Positions 26,629-34,486 of a DNA stretch of 64,000 bases are shown piece by piece (positions within the stretch are counted from its first letter, which is position 1; the number at the start of each line of letters is the position of its first letter). Made by a program: the position numbers and the translations under genes. Source of the DNA: Kribbella qitaiheensis (GTDB lineage Bacteria; Actinomycetota; Actinomycetes; Propionibacteriales; Kribbellaceae); contig NZ_CP043661.1 in assembly GCF_014217565.1 (NCBI RefSeq), positions 4,030,001-4,094,000 on the forward strand, given 5' to 3'. The notes under the pieces were generated by a model. That model was given only the letters and a program-made list of their open reading frames with translations, did no database searches and was not told where the DNA came from.

Positions 26629-27730
26629 TCATGCGGTTTCGCAGGTGGGGTGGGTGTGGGTGCCGTCGTCGTGGGTGAGGGGTTGGCGGCAGCCGATGCA
26701 GATGGGGTTTTTGGTTGTCTGGGGGGATCCGTCCCAATCCGTCCCAACCGTCCCTTCGCAGGTCAGAGCGGGGACGGTTTGGCTGGTTGGGACGGTTGAT
26801 CCGTCCCAGGGGATCGATCCGTCCCCGGTGTGACCTGCGAAGGGACGGTTGGGACGGATTGGGACGGTTCCCTCCTGGTCGGTGTTTTCGGGGGTTGGGC
26901 AGTAGCGGTTCCAGGTGTCTTCGAAGGCGTCGCGGGTGTAGCCCTTGGCTTGGCTGCCATCGGGGAAGCGGACGTTTCCGGAGGTGATTTCGAAGTCGCG
27001 GAGCATCGCGGCGAGCTTGCGGACGGTCAGTCCGGGCCGGGGCGGGCAGATCGCTCCAGGGTGCTTCGTCGTCGGCGCGCAACCGATCGACCAGGCCGAC
27101 TGAGGAAAGTGCCGGCGTGTAGCCGAACGCGGTACGGCAGTCGGTGAGCAGCCGGGCAGGCAGCGGGATGTCTGCGGATGATTCACGGTCGGCGAGCAGG
27201 GTCAGGGCGGCGATTCGGGCGGCGGTTGGCCAGTCGCCTCCAGCGAGATCCGCCAGTGCGATCAGCGGTTCCCAGGTGTCGGCGGCGCGGTCTTCCAGCG
27301 GCATCGCCGGTTCTGCGTTGGTGAGTTCGTCCAGGTGGGCGGTGATCCAGGTGTGCAGGTCGGTGCGCAGGTCTCCCAGTGCGGGCCCGTCGCGGCGGAC
27401 CCGGTAGGGCTGGACAGTCTCCCCGGGTGCACGGCGACGCATCCTGATGACCGCTGCTCGGTCTTCGATGGTGTCGGGCATGTTCCCGATCCCTGCCAGG
27501 GCAGCCATGGCGAAGGTTTCGATCTTGTCCACGGTCTTGGTTCCGGCGTCGTAGCGCAGCGTCGGCCGGCCGCGTTGGTGTCCGGCGTTGAGCAGGCCGC
27601 GTAGGTCTTCGTTGTCGCCTGCCTTCGGGCCGAAGATCGTGTCTGCCTCATCGATGAGCAGCGTCGGCGGGTTGGTCGGGTCCACACCGATGGACCGGTA
27701 GACCGCTGACGGGCTGGCGTTGAGAACACG
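26629..27730 (-). pseudogene. 5'-truncated, frameshifted DUF3631 replication protein
   Basis: The remains of a DUF3631 ATPase-like protein, the replication module of many actinomycete integrative elements. Walker B-like TLLIDEADTIFGPKAGDNEDLRG, then GLLNAGHQRGRP and IGNMPDTIEDRAAVIRMRRR are intact. The upstream Walker A region that must precede VLNASPSAVYRSIG is missing, because the coding sequence stops against the divergent XRE gene near 27730. A one-base shift at the GGG run 27034-27036 separates the C-terminal block (LTVRKLAAMLRDFEI, GYTRDAFEDTWNRYCP). The tail ends in a Cys/His cluster (CIGCRQPLTHDDGTHTHPTC) after a stretch encoded by the GGGACGG repeats. It is not expected to be functional. 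Confidence 0.85.
26729..26867. repeat. Iteron-like cluster: ten GGGACGG heptamers framed by a perfect 37-bp inverted repeat
   Basis: CCGTCCC/GGGACGG begins at 26729, 26739, 26748, 26771, 26789, 26801, 26819, 26842, 26851 and 26861. Positions 26729-26765 and 26831-26867 are perfect 37-bp inverted repeats, and the heptamers within each arm are 9-10 bp apart. The cluster lies inside the C-terminal coding part of the DUF3631 remnant. It may be the element's replication origin or a regulator-binding array. Confidence 0.75.
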
Positions 27731-27760
27731 CGCACAGGGGAGCTGATCCGCAAGCGACGG

Positions 27761-28390
27761 ATGGAGCTCCAGATGTCCCAAGCCGAGTTAGCGGAGAAAG
27801 CCGGTGTCGCTACACGGCAGATACGCCGCTACGAGAGCGGCGAACAGCAGCCGCTGCTAGCGGTGGGCGTCGCGATCGCCCAGGCGCTCAAGATTCCTGT
27901 GACCGAGCTGGCCGGCGTCACGCTCTTGCACCGAGTGGCGCTCTCTGGCGAGTGGTGGATGGCATGGCAAACCAGCCAGAACCACAAGGAGGTCATCACG
28001 ACTCAGACGGTCATGCTTACCCAGCAGGACGACCTGATCCACGTCCAGACCAGCTCGCGCGGCAGCGTCACACTCGACGAAGGCGGCTACAACTGGCAGG
28101 GGGAGTTGCGCCTCTGGGACAACAAGATCCTGATGGGCTGGTACGCCGCAGAAGACGGAGCAGTCAACTCCAAGGGCACGCTCTACTTCGTGCTGCACAA
28201 CCACGGCGTGAACGCCTTGGGCATCTGGACTGGCCTTAGCCACGACGGCAACATCCTGTCCGGATGGGGTGCCCTGGGACGCGGCGAGGACGAAGTACGC
28301 GAACAGGTGAAGGAACTGAAGAAGACCCTCGGAGCTACCGCTCTGCGCACAGCTCCCCAAATCGAAGGATCTGCCAATGACCACTCCTGA
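27761..28390 (+). CDS. XRE-family regulator with C-terminal sensor-like domain (5' end possibly truncated)
   Basis: A 209-residue protein: Cro/C1-type HTH (SQAELAEKAGVATRQIRRYESGEQQP) and a domain of about 120 residues (GEWWMAWQTSQNHKEV, YNWQGELRLWDNKILMGWY, KGTLYFVLHNHGVNALGIWTGL, GNILSGWGALGRGEDE) that recurs in XRE proteins of actinobacterial mobile elements. The codons just upstream of ATG 27761 (ELIRKRR) belong to the usual first HTH helix but have no start of their own. The native 5' end was therefore probably lost at the junction with the DUF3631 remnant. It overlaps cutA by 14 nt, so the two are coupled. The ligand of the sensor domain is unknown. Confidence 0.85.
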   Translation: MELQMSQAELAEKAGVATRQIRRYESGEQQPLLAVGVAIAQALKIPVTELAGVTLLHRVALSGEWWMAWQTSQNHKEVITTQTVMLTQQDDLIHVQTSSRGSVTLDEGGYNWQGELRLWDNKILMGWYAAEDGAVNSKGTLYFVLHNHGVNALGIWTGLSHDGNILSGWGALGRGEDEVREQVKELKKTLGATALRTAPQIEGSANDHS

Positions 28391-28700
28391 TCACGTTGTT
28401 GCACTAACGACCACCCCGACCGAAGAGGAAGGCCACCAGCTGGCTCAGGGGCTGGTTGAGGCTCGATTGGCTGCCTGCGTTCAAATCACGTCCCCCATCA
28501 CCGCCGTGTATCGGTGGAAGGGAAAGGTCTGGAGCGAGCCGGAGTGGCAGCTATGGATCAAGACCGCGACAGACAAGCGTGACGACCTGGTGAAGTACCT
28601 CGACGAGCACCACAGCGGCGAGGTCCCCGAACTGATCTTCCTGCCAATCACGGACGGCTCGGACGCCTACCTCAGTTGGATCACCGAGCAAACCCGCTAG
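28377..28700 (+). CDS. cutA: CutA-family divalent-cation tolerance protein
   Basis: A 107-residue CutA1 protein (trimeric ferredoxin-like fold). Family signatures are TTTPTEEEGHQLAQGLVEARLAACVQI, the VYRWKGKV...EWQLWIKTA strand pair and the C-terminal HSGEVPELIFLPITDGSDAYLSWI. The start lies within the end of the XRE gene (ATG 28377, GAAGGA upstream). CutA is normally a chromosomal housekeeping protein of uncertain function. Here it is cargo on an integrative element, overlapping a sensor-type regulator. Confidence 0.95.
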   Translation: MTTPDHVVALTTTPTEEEGHQLAQGLVEARLAACVQITSPITAVYRWKGKVWSEPEWQLWIKTATDKRDDLVKYLDEHHSGEVPELIFLPITDGSDAYLSWITEQTR

Positions 28701-28715
28701 AACGCCCCCACAACA

Positions 28716-28759
28716 CCGAACGCCCCCGTATTCGGAGCAATCCGGCCGGGGGCGTTCGG
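28716..28759 (+). terminator. Intrinsic terminator after cutA
   Basis: CCGAACGCCCCCG (28716-28728) pairs perfectly with CGGGGGCGTTCGG (28747-28759) across an 18-base loop. The following bases to 28954 hold no gene and presumably contain the promoter of the next one. Confidence 0.85.
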
Positions 28760-28954
28760 CATCCCCGGTCAGGTCGTCAGTCATACCGGCCCGGCTTTAC
28801 GCCGAACCGGACGACACGTTGACCGTCCACCGCCGGACGTTCATGTCAAGGCAAGAAAGGTTGCAGCTTGTTGCAGATTTGACACATTGAGTTACATCGA
28901 AATGAGATCTATCGTTCAAGCGCTTGCTCACCCGCCCACAGAGGAGTATCGCTA

Positions 28955-29452
28955 GTGAATGTCAAGCTTGGTCTCAAGTCGGCTCTGGCCGTACCGCTTG
29001 CTGCCGTCACCGTCCTGATCGCCAGTGCAGGCTCTGCGCAGGCTGCTACCAATCCCGGCCCCGCAGCCGCCCTCAAGCCGAGTGTCATTCAGGCTGTCGG
29101 GCTTCCGTACACGGGTACCGTGACCGGCCTAAGTGGCGGCAGCGGTGGAGTGACGAGTCCCGTCTTCTCGACCAACTCCACCGGCAAAATCTGTGTCGAT
29201 CCCAACTTGCACAACGAGCACGACGCCACTGGCGGCGCCCAGAACAACGACAACAACTTCCGGGTCGAGGTCTACAAGGACAACTCAATCAGCGATGAAC
29301 TGCAGCGAACCATCCAGTTCAGCCTCTCCAGCCAACTGAAGACGTGTGTTAACGGCCTGACCACTAACCACAACTACTACATCAAGACCAAGAAGAACCT
29401 GATGAGGGATGGTCAGACCATGGGCGGGACTGTGGTAATCAGTTACACATGA
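28955..29452 (+). CDS. Secreted protein of unknown function (element cargo)
   Basis: A 165-residue exported protein starting at GTG 28955 behind GAGGAG. The signal peptide (MNVKLGLKSALAVPLAAVTV ... AQAAT) is followed by a Gly/Ser-rich segment and a body with two cysteines (GKICVDPN, LKTCVNGL) that could form one disulfide. No family recognised. Base composition is visibly less GC-rich than the surrounding chromosome, in keeping with transfer. It overlaps the VanZ gene by 4 nt. Confidence 0.8.
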   Translation: MNVKLGLKSALAVPLAAVTVLIASAGSAQAATNPGPAAALKPSVIQAVGLPYTGTVTGLSGGSGGVTSPVFSTNSTGKICVDPNLHNEHDATGGAQNNDNNFRVEVYKDNSISDELQRTIQFSLSSQLKTCVNGLTTNHNYYIKTKKNLMRDGQTMGGTVVISYT

Positions 29453-30000
29453 CTCCAGACAGCCTTGTCATTCCGGCGGCCGTGGTGGCACTTGCCTTCC
29501 TCGCGTGGGTACTGCTTCGGCTAGTCAGGTTGACTCGGCAGGGCGACTTCATCCGAGCCGCTCACCTGGCTAGCGCCTCCACCGCATTGTGGGGACTCGG
29601 GCTGTTGCTGGCGACCCTCGGAGGCAGACCCCAGGACTCTCTTGGAAGGATCTGGTTCAACTGGGTTCCATTCGCCACCCAGACCGCAGCAAACGACACC
29701 GAGATCGTCATGAACTTCCTGTTGTTCGTGCCCGCCGGCCTCCTCCTGCCTTGGATCGCGCGGCATGCCACACGGCAACGAGTCATAGTGCTCGCGCTCG
29801 GAGCCGCAGCCATGCTCTCTTCGGTGATCGAGGTGCTGCAGACCTTCACTCCCCTCGGGACCGCAGGCGATATCACGGACATCCTGAGCAACACCATCGG
29901 CTGCACAATCGCAGCGGCCATCTCATCAATCGTCCATCACTGGCTCGTCTCTCAGCAGCTCACCAGGTCGGCTCCAGAGGCTAGGCAGCTCCAGTCGTAA
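29449..30000 (+). CDS. VanZ-family membrane protein
   Basis: A 183-residue protein with four to five membrane helices. VanZ signatures are WFNWVPFATQ near residue 65, NFLLFVPAGLLLPWI and SSVIEVLQTFTPLGTAGDITDILSNTIGCTIA. VanZ-like proteins are linked to low-level teicoplanin resistance and other envelope traits, but most are uncharacterised. ATGA overlap with the secreted protein gene suggests that the two act together at the cell surface. It is the last gene before attR. Confidence 0.9.
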   Translation: MTPDSLVIPAAVVALAFLAWVLLRLVRLTRQGDFIRAAHLASASTALWGLGLLLATLGGRPQDSLGRIWFNWVPFATQTAANDTEIVMNFLLFVPAGLLLPWIARHATRQRVIVLALGAAAMLSSVIEVLQTFTPLGTAGDITDILSNTIGCTIAAAISSIVHHWLVSQQLTRSAPEARQLQS

Positions 30001-30003
30001 GGC

Positions 30004-30032
30004 GCGTGCCCGCCGTGCCCCCGGCGTGCCCC
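30004..30032. repeat. Candidate integrase arm-type sites, right end
   Basis: Three GTGCCC-core repeats (GCGTGCCC 30004, CCGTGCCCC 30013, GCGTGCCCC 30024), spaced 9-11 bp, mirror the pair at 25161-25180 near the other end of the element. Confidence 0.45.
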
Positions 30033-30137
30033 GACTGAAGGATTCTGAGGCGAACCACGGGTAACTAGCGGTCAATTCAAGGTGGGGTCAGTGCTCCGTA
30101 CCACTCACGCTCAGCCCCGCCTGAGCTGACAAGTCTG

Positions 30138-30203
30138 TTCCCAAGCTGACAGTGCGAGTTCGATTCTCGTCACCCGCTCCACGCAAAACCCCAGGTCAGA
30201 GGC
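30138..30203 (+). repeat. attR: 66-bp direct repeat with 3' half of tRNA-Gly
   Basis: An exact copy of 25048-25113. It contains the displaced original 3' end of tRNA-Gly (anticodon loop to CCA) but no 5' half, so it is not a functional tRNA. With attL it defines an element of about 5.1 kb. Confidence 0.95.
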
Positions 30204-30482
30204 AGGTTCCTGAGCTGGGGTTTCGTCGTTTCGGCGGCCGGACAGAGTCTGCGTGCTCTTGCGTGCCCGATCCCTGCGAGTGGTCAGCGGGGACCGGGCC
30301 GGCCGGACTACCCACCTCACACCGGCTCAAATCATCTGATCGGTCGATCGTGTGCGGCCCTTCGTCAGATCACGGCGAGGCCGACGCGCCGGTATCAGAA
30401 TTTCGAATGATGCCGGTTTGTCCTTGCAAACATGGTGCTGGGAACCATTCCATACGCGTGGCCAGAGGCAACCAGTCGGGGG
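30204..30482. other. Non-coding interval right of attR
   Basis: No gene is visible. The first 65 bases (CTGGGGTTTCGTCGT, then GCGTGCTC and GCGTGCCC repeats) resemble the sequence just inside the left end of the element, as if a related element once lay here. Confidence 0.5.
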
Positions 30483-31180
30483 TCAGACGACCCGGGTGCC
30501 GCCGTCCAGGTGGAGGTCGACGGCGTTGACGGCGCCGTTGCGCAACAGGAAGTCGGTGGCGTCGATGACTTCTGCCATCGTGGCGAGCCGGCCGATCGGC
30601 GTACGGGAGACGGCCAGTTCCTGCGGACGGCTGACCCACTGCGGGCTGTCGCCGACGACGCCGGGATGAAGAGCGTTGACCCGGACCGGCGCGAGTTCGA
30701 CGGCGAGGGTTCGCATCACACCGGAGACCGCGCTGTTGGTCGCGGTGACCATGGTCGAGCCCGGGTACGGACGGACCTTGCCGAGGCCGCCGAACAAGAC
30801 GATGGAAGCGCCCGGACGGAGCCGGTCGCTCATCACCCGCACGGTCTCGGTGTACCCGACCAGCTTTACCGTCGACGCCTTCACGGCGTCGGTGATGCTG
30901 AAGGACTTGACGGTGTTGCCGGACTGCTCGATCGCGGTGATCACCAGATGGTCGATCTCGCCGACCTCGGCCAGCGCCTTCTCGATCCCCTCGGGTTCGG
31001 CCAGGTCCACCGCCTTACCCCGCTGGTCGCGGCACCGATCTCGGCAGCCGCCTGCTCGGCGCGCTCCGCGGACCGGCTCGTCACGACGACGGAGTCACCC
31101 CGCTCCGCGTAGTACCGGGCGATCTCCCTGCCCAGCCCGCCGCTTCCACCGACGATCAGCACTGACGACACCTGATCCAC
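30483..31180 (-). CDS. SDR-family oxidoreductase, frameshifted near 31018
   Basis: About 232 residues if the shift is repaired. The first frame has the cofactor motif VGGSGGLGREIARYYAERGDSVVVTSRS (31180 to about 31020). The second holds DHLVITAI, IVLFGGLGKVRPYPG, NSAVSGVMRTLAVEL and a LDGGTRVV tail. Adding one base to the CCCC run at 31018-31021 restores a single frame (SGGKAVDLAEPEG). The usual Tyr-x3-Lys motif is not obvious, as in the divergent SDRs where NSAVSGV occupies that place. It is divergent from the lyase gene. Substrate unknown. Confidence 0.8.
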
Positions 31181-31317
31181 CTCACCGACTAGACGATTGA
31201 ATTTTCAATAATAGCGGGCAGGTCATGAAAACTAAGAGTGGGTAAGCGGTTGCCGTAACTTACTTTCGACTGCTTGACTCCTCAGGTGAGGTTTTTCCCC
31301 TTCGCCCGGGAGTACCA

Positions 31318-33754
31318 GTGCAGATCACTCGTCGCCGCCTGCTGTCCTTCGTCCCCGCCGCCGCGCTGCTGACCGCGGTTCATCCCGCCGGCGCCTCGGC
31401 TGCTGAGCCCCCGCCAGAAACACCCGGCCGGCTCCTCGCCAACGCGATCGCGATCTTCGCGGGCACGGAGGAGTCCAACGCCCGTCCGGAGGTCGCGGCG
31501 AAACTCGCGGCGATCGACCAGACCGCGCGAACCTGGCTCGCGTCGATGGATCGGGCCCAGGCCGGTGAACTCTTCGCCGGGCTCCAGCTCGGCGTCAGCG
31601 ACCCCAACCTGAGTGCGTCGTACCAGCACCTCTACGAGATCGCGCTGGCCACGAAACGCCCCGGGCCCGGCCTCCGACCTGCAGGGCAACCTCGCAGTAC
31701 AGGCGAAGTTGCTCGAGAAGCTCCAGTGGCTGCACGCGAACTACTACGGCGACCAGGCGAAGGGCTACTACGGCAACTGGTTCACCTGGGAGATCGGCAT
31801 CTCGACGTACGTCGGCCGGACGCTCGCCCTGCTGGACGCGCCCCGGGACCTGGTCAGCACGTACGTCGCGTCGATGGACTCCTATCTGCGCAACGGGACG
31901 AACGGCGACGTGAACCTCGACTCCCGTTTTCACACCGGCGCGAACCTCGCCGACATCACCACCAACCGCGTCATCCAGGGCGCGCTGCTCGGGGACGACG
32001 CCCGGATCCGGAAGGCGTTGCAGGACCAGTTCACCGTCTTCGCGACCATCGATCCGTACGAACTGCAGCACGGCGTCACCGACGGGTACTACGCGGACGG
32101 CTCGTTCATCCAGCACGACTCGGTCGCCTACACCGGGTCGTACGGCAAGGGCATGCTCAGCCGGGTCGTCCAGACGATCAAGATGCTCGACGGCACCGGC
32201 TACGCGCAGAGCGGCGACCTGGTCGGCGTCGTCCAGGGCTGGGTGGTGAACGGCTTCGCGCCGCTGATCTTCGAGGGCTGGATGATGGAGATCGTCAAGG
32301 GCCGCGCGGTCAGCCGGACCGCCACCGGGTACGACGACGTGGCGGTCGTGGTCGAGGCGATCGTCGACCTCTCGGACTACGCCGCGGCTGCCGACGCGGC
32401 GCTGCTCAAGGGGTACGTCAAGTTCACCGCCCGGCCGACGCTGAACCCGAACAGCTTCGTCTCGCCGGTCAGCGTGGCCCGGTTCGCCGACATCATCGGC
32501 GACCCCGCAGTACAGGCTGCTGACCTCAATCCCCCGGCGAGCAGTGTCGCCTTCAACGCGATGGATCGGACCGTGCACCGCCGGCCCGGGTACGCGTTCG
32601 CGCTGGCGCGTAGCTCGGACCGGATCAGCAAGTACGAGTACATGAGTGGCGAGAACCTGCTGCCGTGGTTCCAGGGCGATGGCGCGTTCTACCTCTACCT
32701 GTCCGGGCAGGATCAGACCAAGGCGTTCGGTGTCGACTACTTCACCACAGTGTCGCCTTACGCCCTTGCTGGCGTCACTGCGCCGGTAGAAGAACGCCGT
32801 ACGATCCCGGAGCTCTACGGCACGCAGTACTACGACAACCCGCCTGTGTTCACGCCCTCCTCCGAGGCGCAGAACACGTACGTCTACTTCCCTCGCGGGA
32901 CGAACCAGTACTCCGGCGGGGCGACCCTCGGTGCTTATGGCGCGGCTGGGTGGATCCAGTCCGACGACGTCGCGTACGCCGAGCGGGAGACCCTGCCGGA
33001 CGACTTCGTGGTCTACAAGAACGCGCGGTCGACCAAGTCCTGGTTCATGCTCGACGAAGAGATCGTCGTACTCGCTGCAGGCATTGGCGATGACAACAGA
33101 GCAGTCACGACCTCTCTGGATGCCCGGATAGCCGCACCGACAGACCAGGTGACCATCCAGCGCGACACCAGGTGGCTCCGCTACGCCAACCTCACCGCGG
33201 GCACCTCAGTCGGCTACTACTTCCTTGCACTCAGCCAGGTAGCCGTCGACCTCACCGACGTGACCCGCAGCCGCCGGGTTATCCGTGCCTCGAACCCGGA
33301 CACCGCCGTCACGAAGAAGGTCTTCAACCTCACCTCGGCCAGTACTGCGCACGCGTACGCCCTGGTCCCCCACGCCACCGAGTCGCGCTTGCGCTCCTAC
33401 GCATATGGCCGACTGCTCCTGCTCTCCAACACCCAACGCCTACAGGCGATCCACCACACCGCCCTGAACCTCACCGCCGCGAACACCTTCACCCCAGGCC
33501 ACCACACCATCCCCGGCCTCACCATCGACGGCCCAGCCTCAGTGCTCACTCAACGCCACCCCGATCGCACCACCACAGTCGCCGTCTCCGACCCCACCAT
33601 GTCGCGACCGACCATCGCGATCACCCTGTTCGGCCAATGGCTCCGCAAGGTCTCCGGCGACGCCACGGTCACGCACACCCTCACCGGCACCCGCCTGACC
33701 TACCCCACCGGGAAGACCTACGGCCGCACACTCACCACGACGCTCGGGGACTAG
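31318..33754 (+). CDS. Secreted polysaccharide lyase family 8 (hyaluronate/chondroitin/xanthan lyase-like), frameshifted near 31659
   Basis: About 811 residues after correcting one extra base in the CCCC run 31659-31662. The N-terminus is a Tat-type signal (TRRRLLSFVPAAALL). The catalytic helical domain shows NWFTWEIGIST and the active-site block DGSFIQHDSVAYTGSYG. The central beta domain has YEYMSGENLLPWFQGDGAFYLYLSG and later beta-sandwich repeats end in PTGKTYGRTL. PL8 enzymes cleave uronic-acid polysaccharides by beta-elimination outside the cell. The start GTG 31318 agrees with the signal peptide. Its stop shares the CTAG tetramer with the stop of the convergent G5 gene. Confidence 0.92.
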
Positions 33755-34371
33755 CTCTCGCAGCCGATCCCGTCGTCGTCGGCGTCGAGGCCGTAGATGT
33801 CCGACCCGATCACGGTGACCGGGCCCTGCACGTATTCCGGGCCGTTGCCGCTACCGCCCGCACAGTCGACATCGCTGGCGATCGGGACGCAGCCGGAGTA
33901 GTTGGGGTCGCAGCCACCGCCGCTGGACGGCTCGTCGACCTTGGTGCCAACTGTGGTGACCTGCGTGACCGGCTGTTTCGCGACAGCCTGCTTGACCAGC
34001 CGCTTGGCGGTCTGCACCCCGTCGACCAGCGTCACCTCGTACGTCAGCCGCCGTACGCCGTTGACGCCTCGCGTGGTGATCGACTTCTCCCCCTTGGCCA
34101 CCGACGAGTCCAGCGTCGTCCGCTTCTTGAACGGAATCACCTTCGCCTCGACCACCGACTTCGTCACCGTCACCGGCGCGACCGACGCAGGCGGATCCAC
34201 CGGCGTACTCACGACCTCCGGCGTCTCACTCGGCAGTGTCTCCGCTGTGGGCACCGGAGCGGTAACGGGCACCGCCGCCTGCCCGACCGCCTTCTCCTCC
34301 GACCCACACCCCGTCAGCAGGCCGACGGAAACCACGACCACGGCAGCACAAAACAGACGTCCTGACCCCAT
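33751..34371 (-). CDS. Lipoprotein with G5 and Excalibur domains
   Basis: About 206 residues starting at ATG 34371 (MGSGRLFCAAVVVV) with lipobox LLTGC. A Pro/Thr/Val-rich linker leads to a G5 domain (VIPFKKRTTLDSSVAKGEKS ... LVDGVQTAKRLVKQAVAKQ), a fold that binds N-acetylglucosamine-containing or zinc-linked surface material. The C-terminal Excalibur domain has the calcium-loop motif DADDDGIGCE after paired cysteines. The protein is probably held at the outer face of the membrane and contacts the cell wall. Confidence 0.88.
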   Translation of the reverse strand: MGSGRLFCAAVVVVSVGLLTGCGSEEKAVGQAAVPVTAPVPTAETLPSETPEVVSTPVDPPASVAPVTVTKSVVEAKVIPFKKRTTLDSSVAKGEKSITTRGVNGVRRLTYEVTLVDGVQTAKRLVKQAVAKQPVTQVTTVGTKVDEPSSGGGCDPNYSGCVPIASDVDCAGGSGNGPEYVQGPVTVIGSDIYGLDADDDGIGCES

Positions 34372-34486
34372 ACCCCACCCTCGATCCCCCAATGCCGCGA
34401 GACCGATCCCCACCCGTCCCGCCGGCAACTGGCCTACAGCATCAACCCGCCACCCTCCCCGGACAACCCCTCATAACCAACCGTGA

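Larger units (their letters stand above)
25048..30203. mobile_element. tRNA-Gly-integrated actinomycete integrative element, deletion derivative
   Basis: Bounded by 66-bp att repeats, the element contains int-xis, a decayed DUF3631 replication gene with an iteron-like cluster, and XRE-cutA, secreted-protein and VanZ cargo. No TraB/FtsK-like translocase or other transfer gene is present, and both int and the DUF3631 gene carry frameshifts. It therefore looks like a shortened, probably immobile relative of AICE-type elements. Confidence 0.88.

Noticed and set aside
26336..27781. A single 481-residue protein spanning the excisionase and the DUF3631 region
   Set aside because: It is a chance read-through: the middle third is Arg/Pro-rich out-of-frame sequence joining the front of DUF3631 to the separate excisionase gene.
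28879..28915. TTGACA-based promoter for the secreted cargo protein
   Set aside because: No -10 element at acceptable spacing; the closest candidates are 25 bp away or poor matches.
30138..30181. A second tRNA-Gly gene
   Set aside because: Only the 3' half from the anticodon loop is present; it is the displaced end at attR.
31318..32523. 401-residue product read straight through the lyase frameshift
   Set aside because: After about residue 115 it becomes Arg/Gly-rich nonsense, while the PL8 sequence continues in the next frame.
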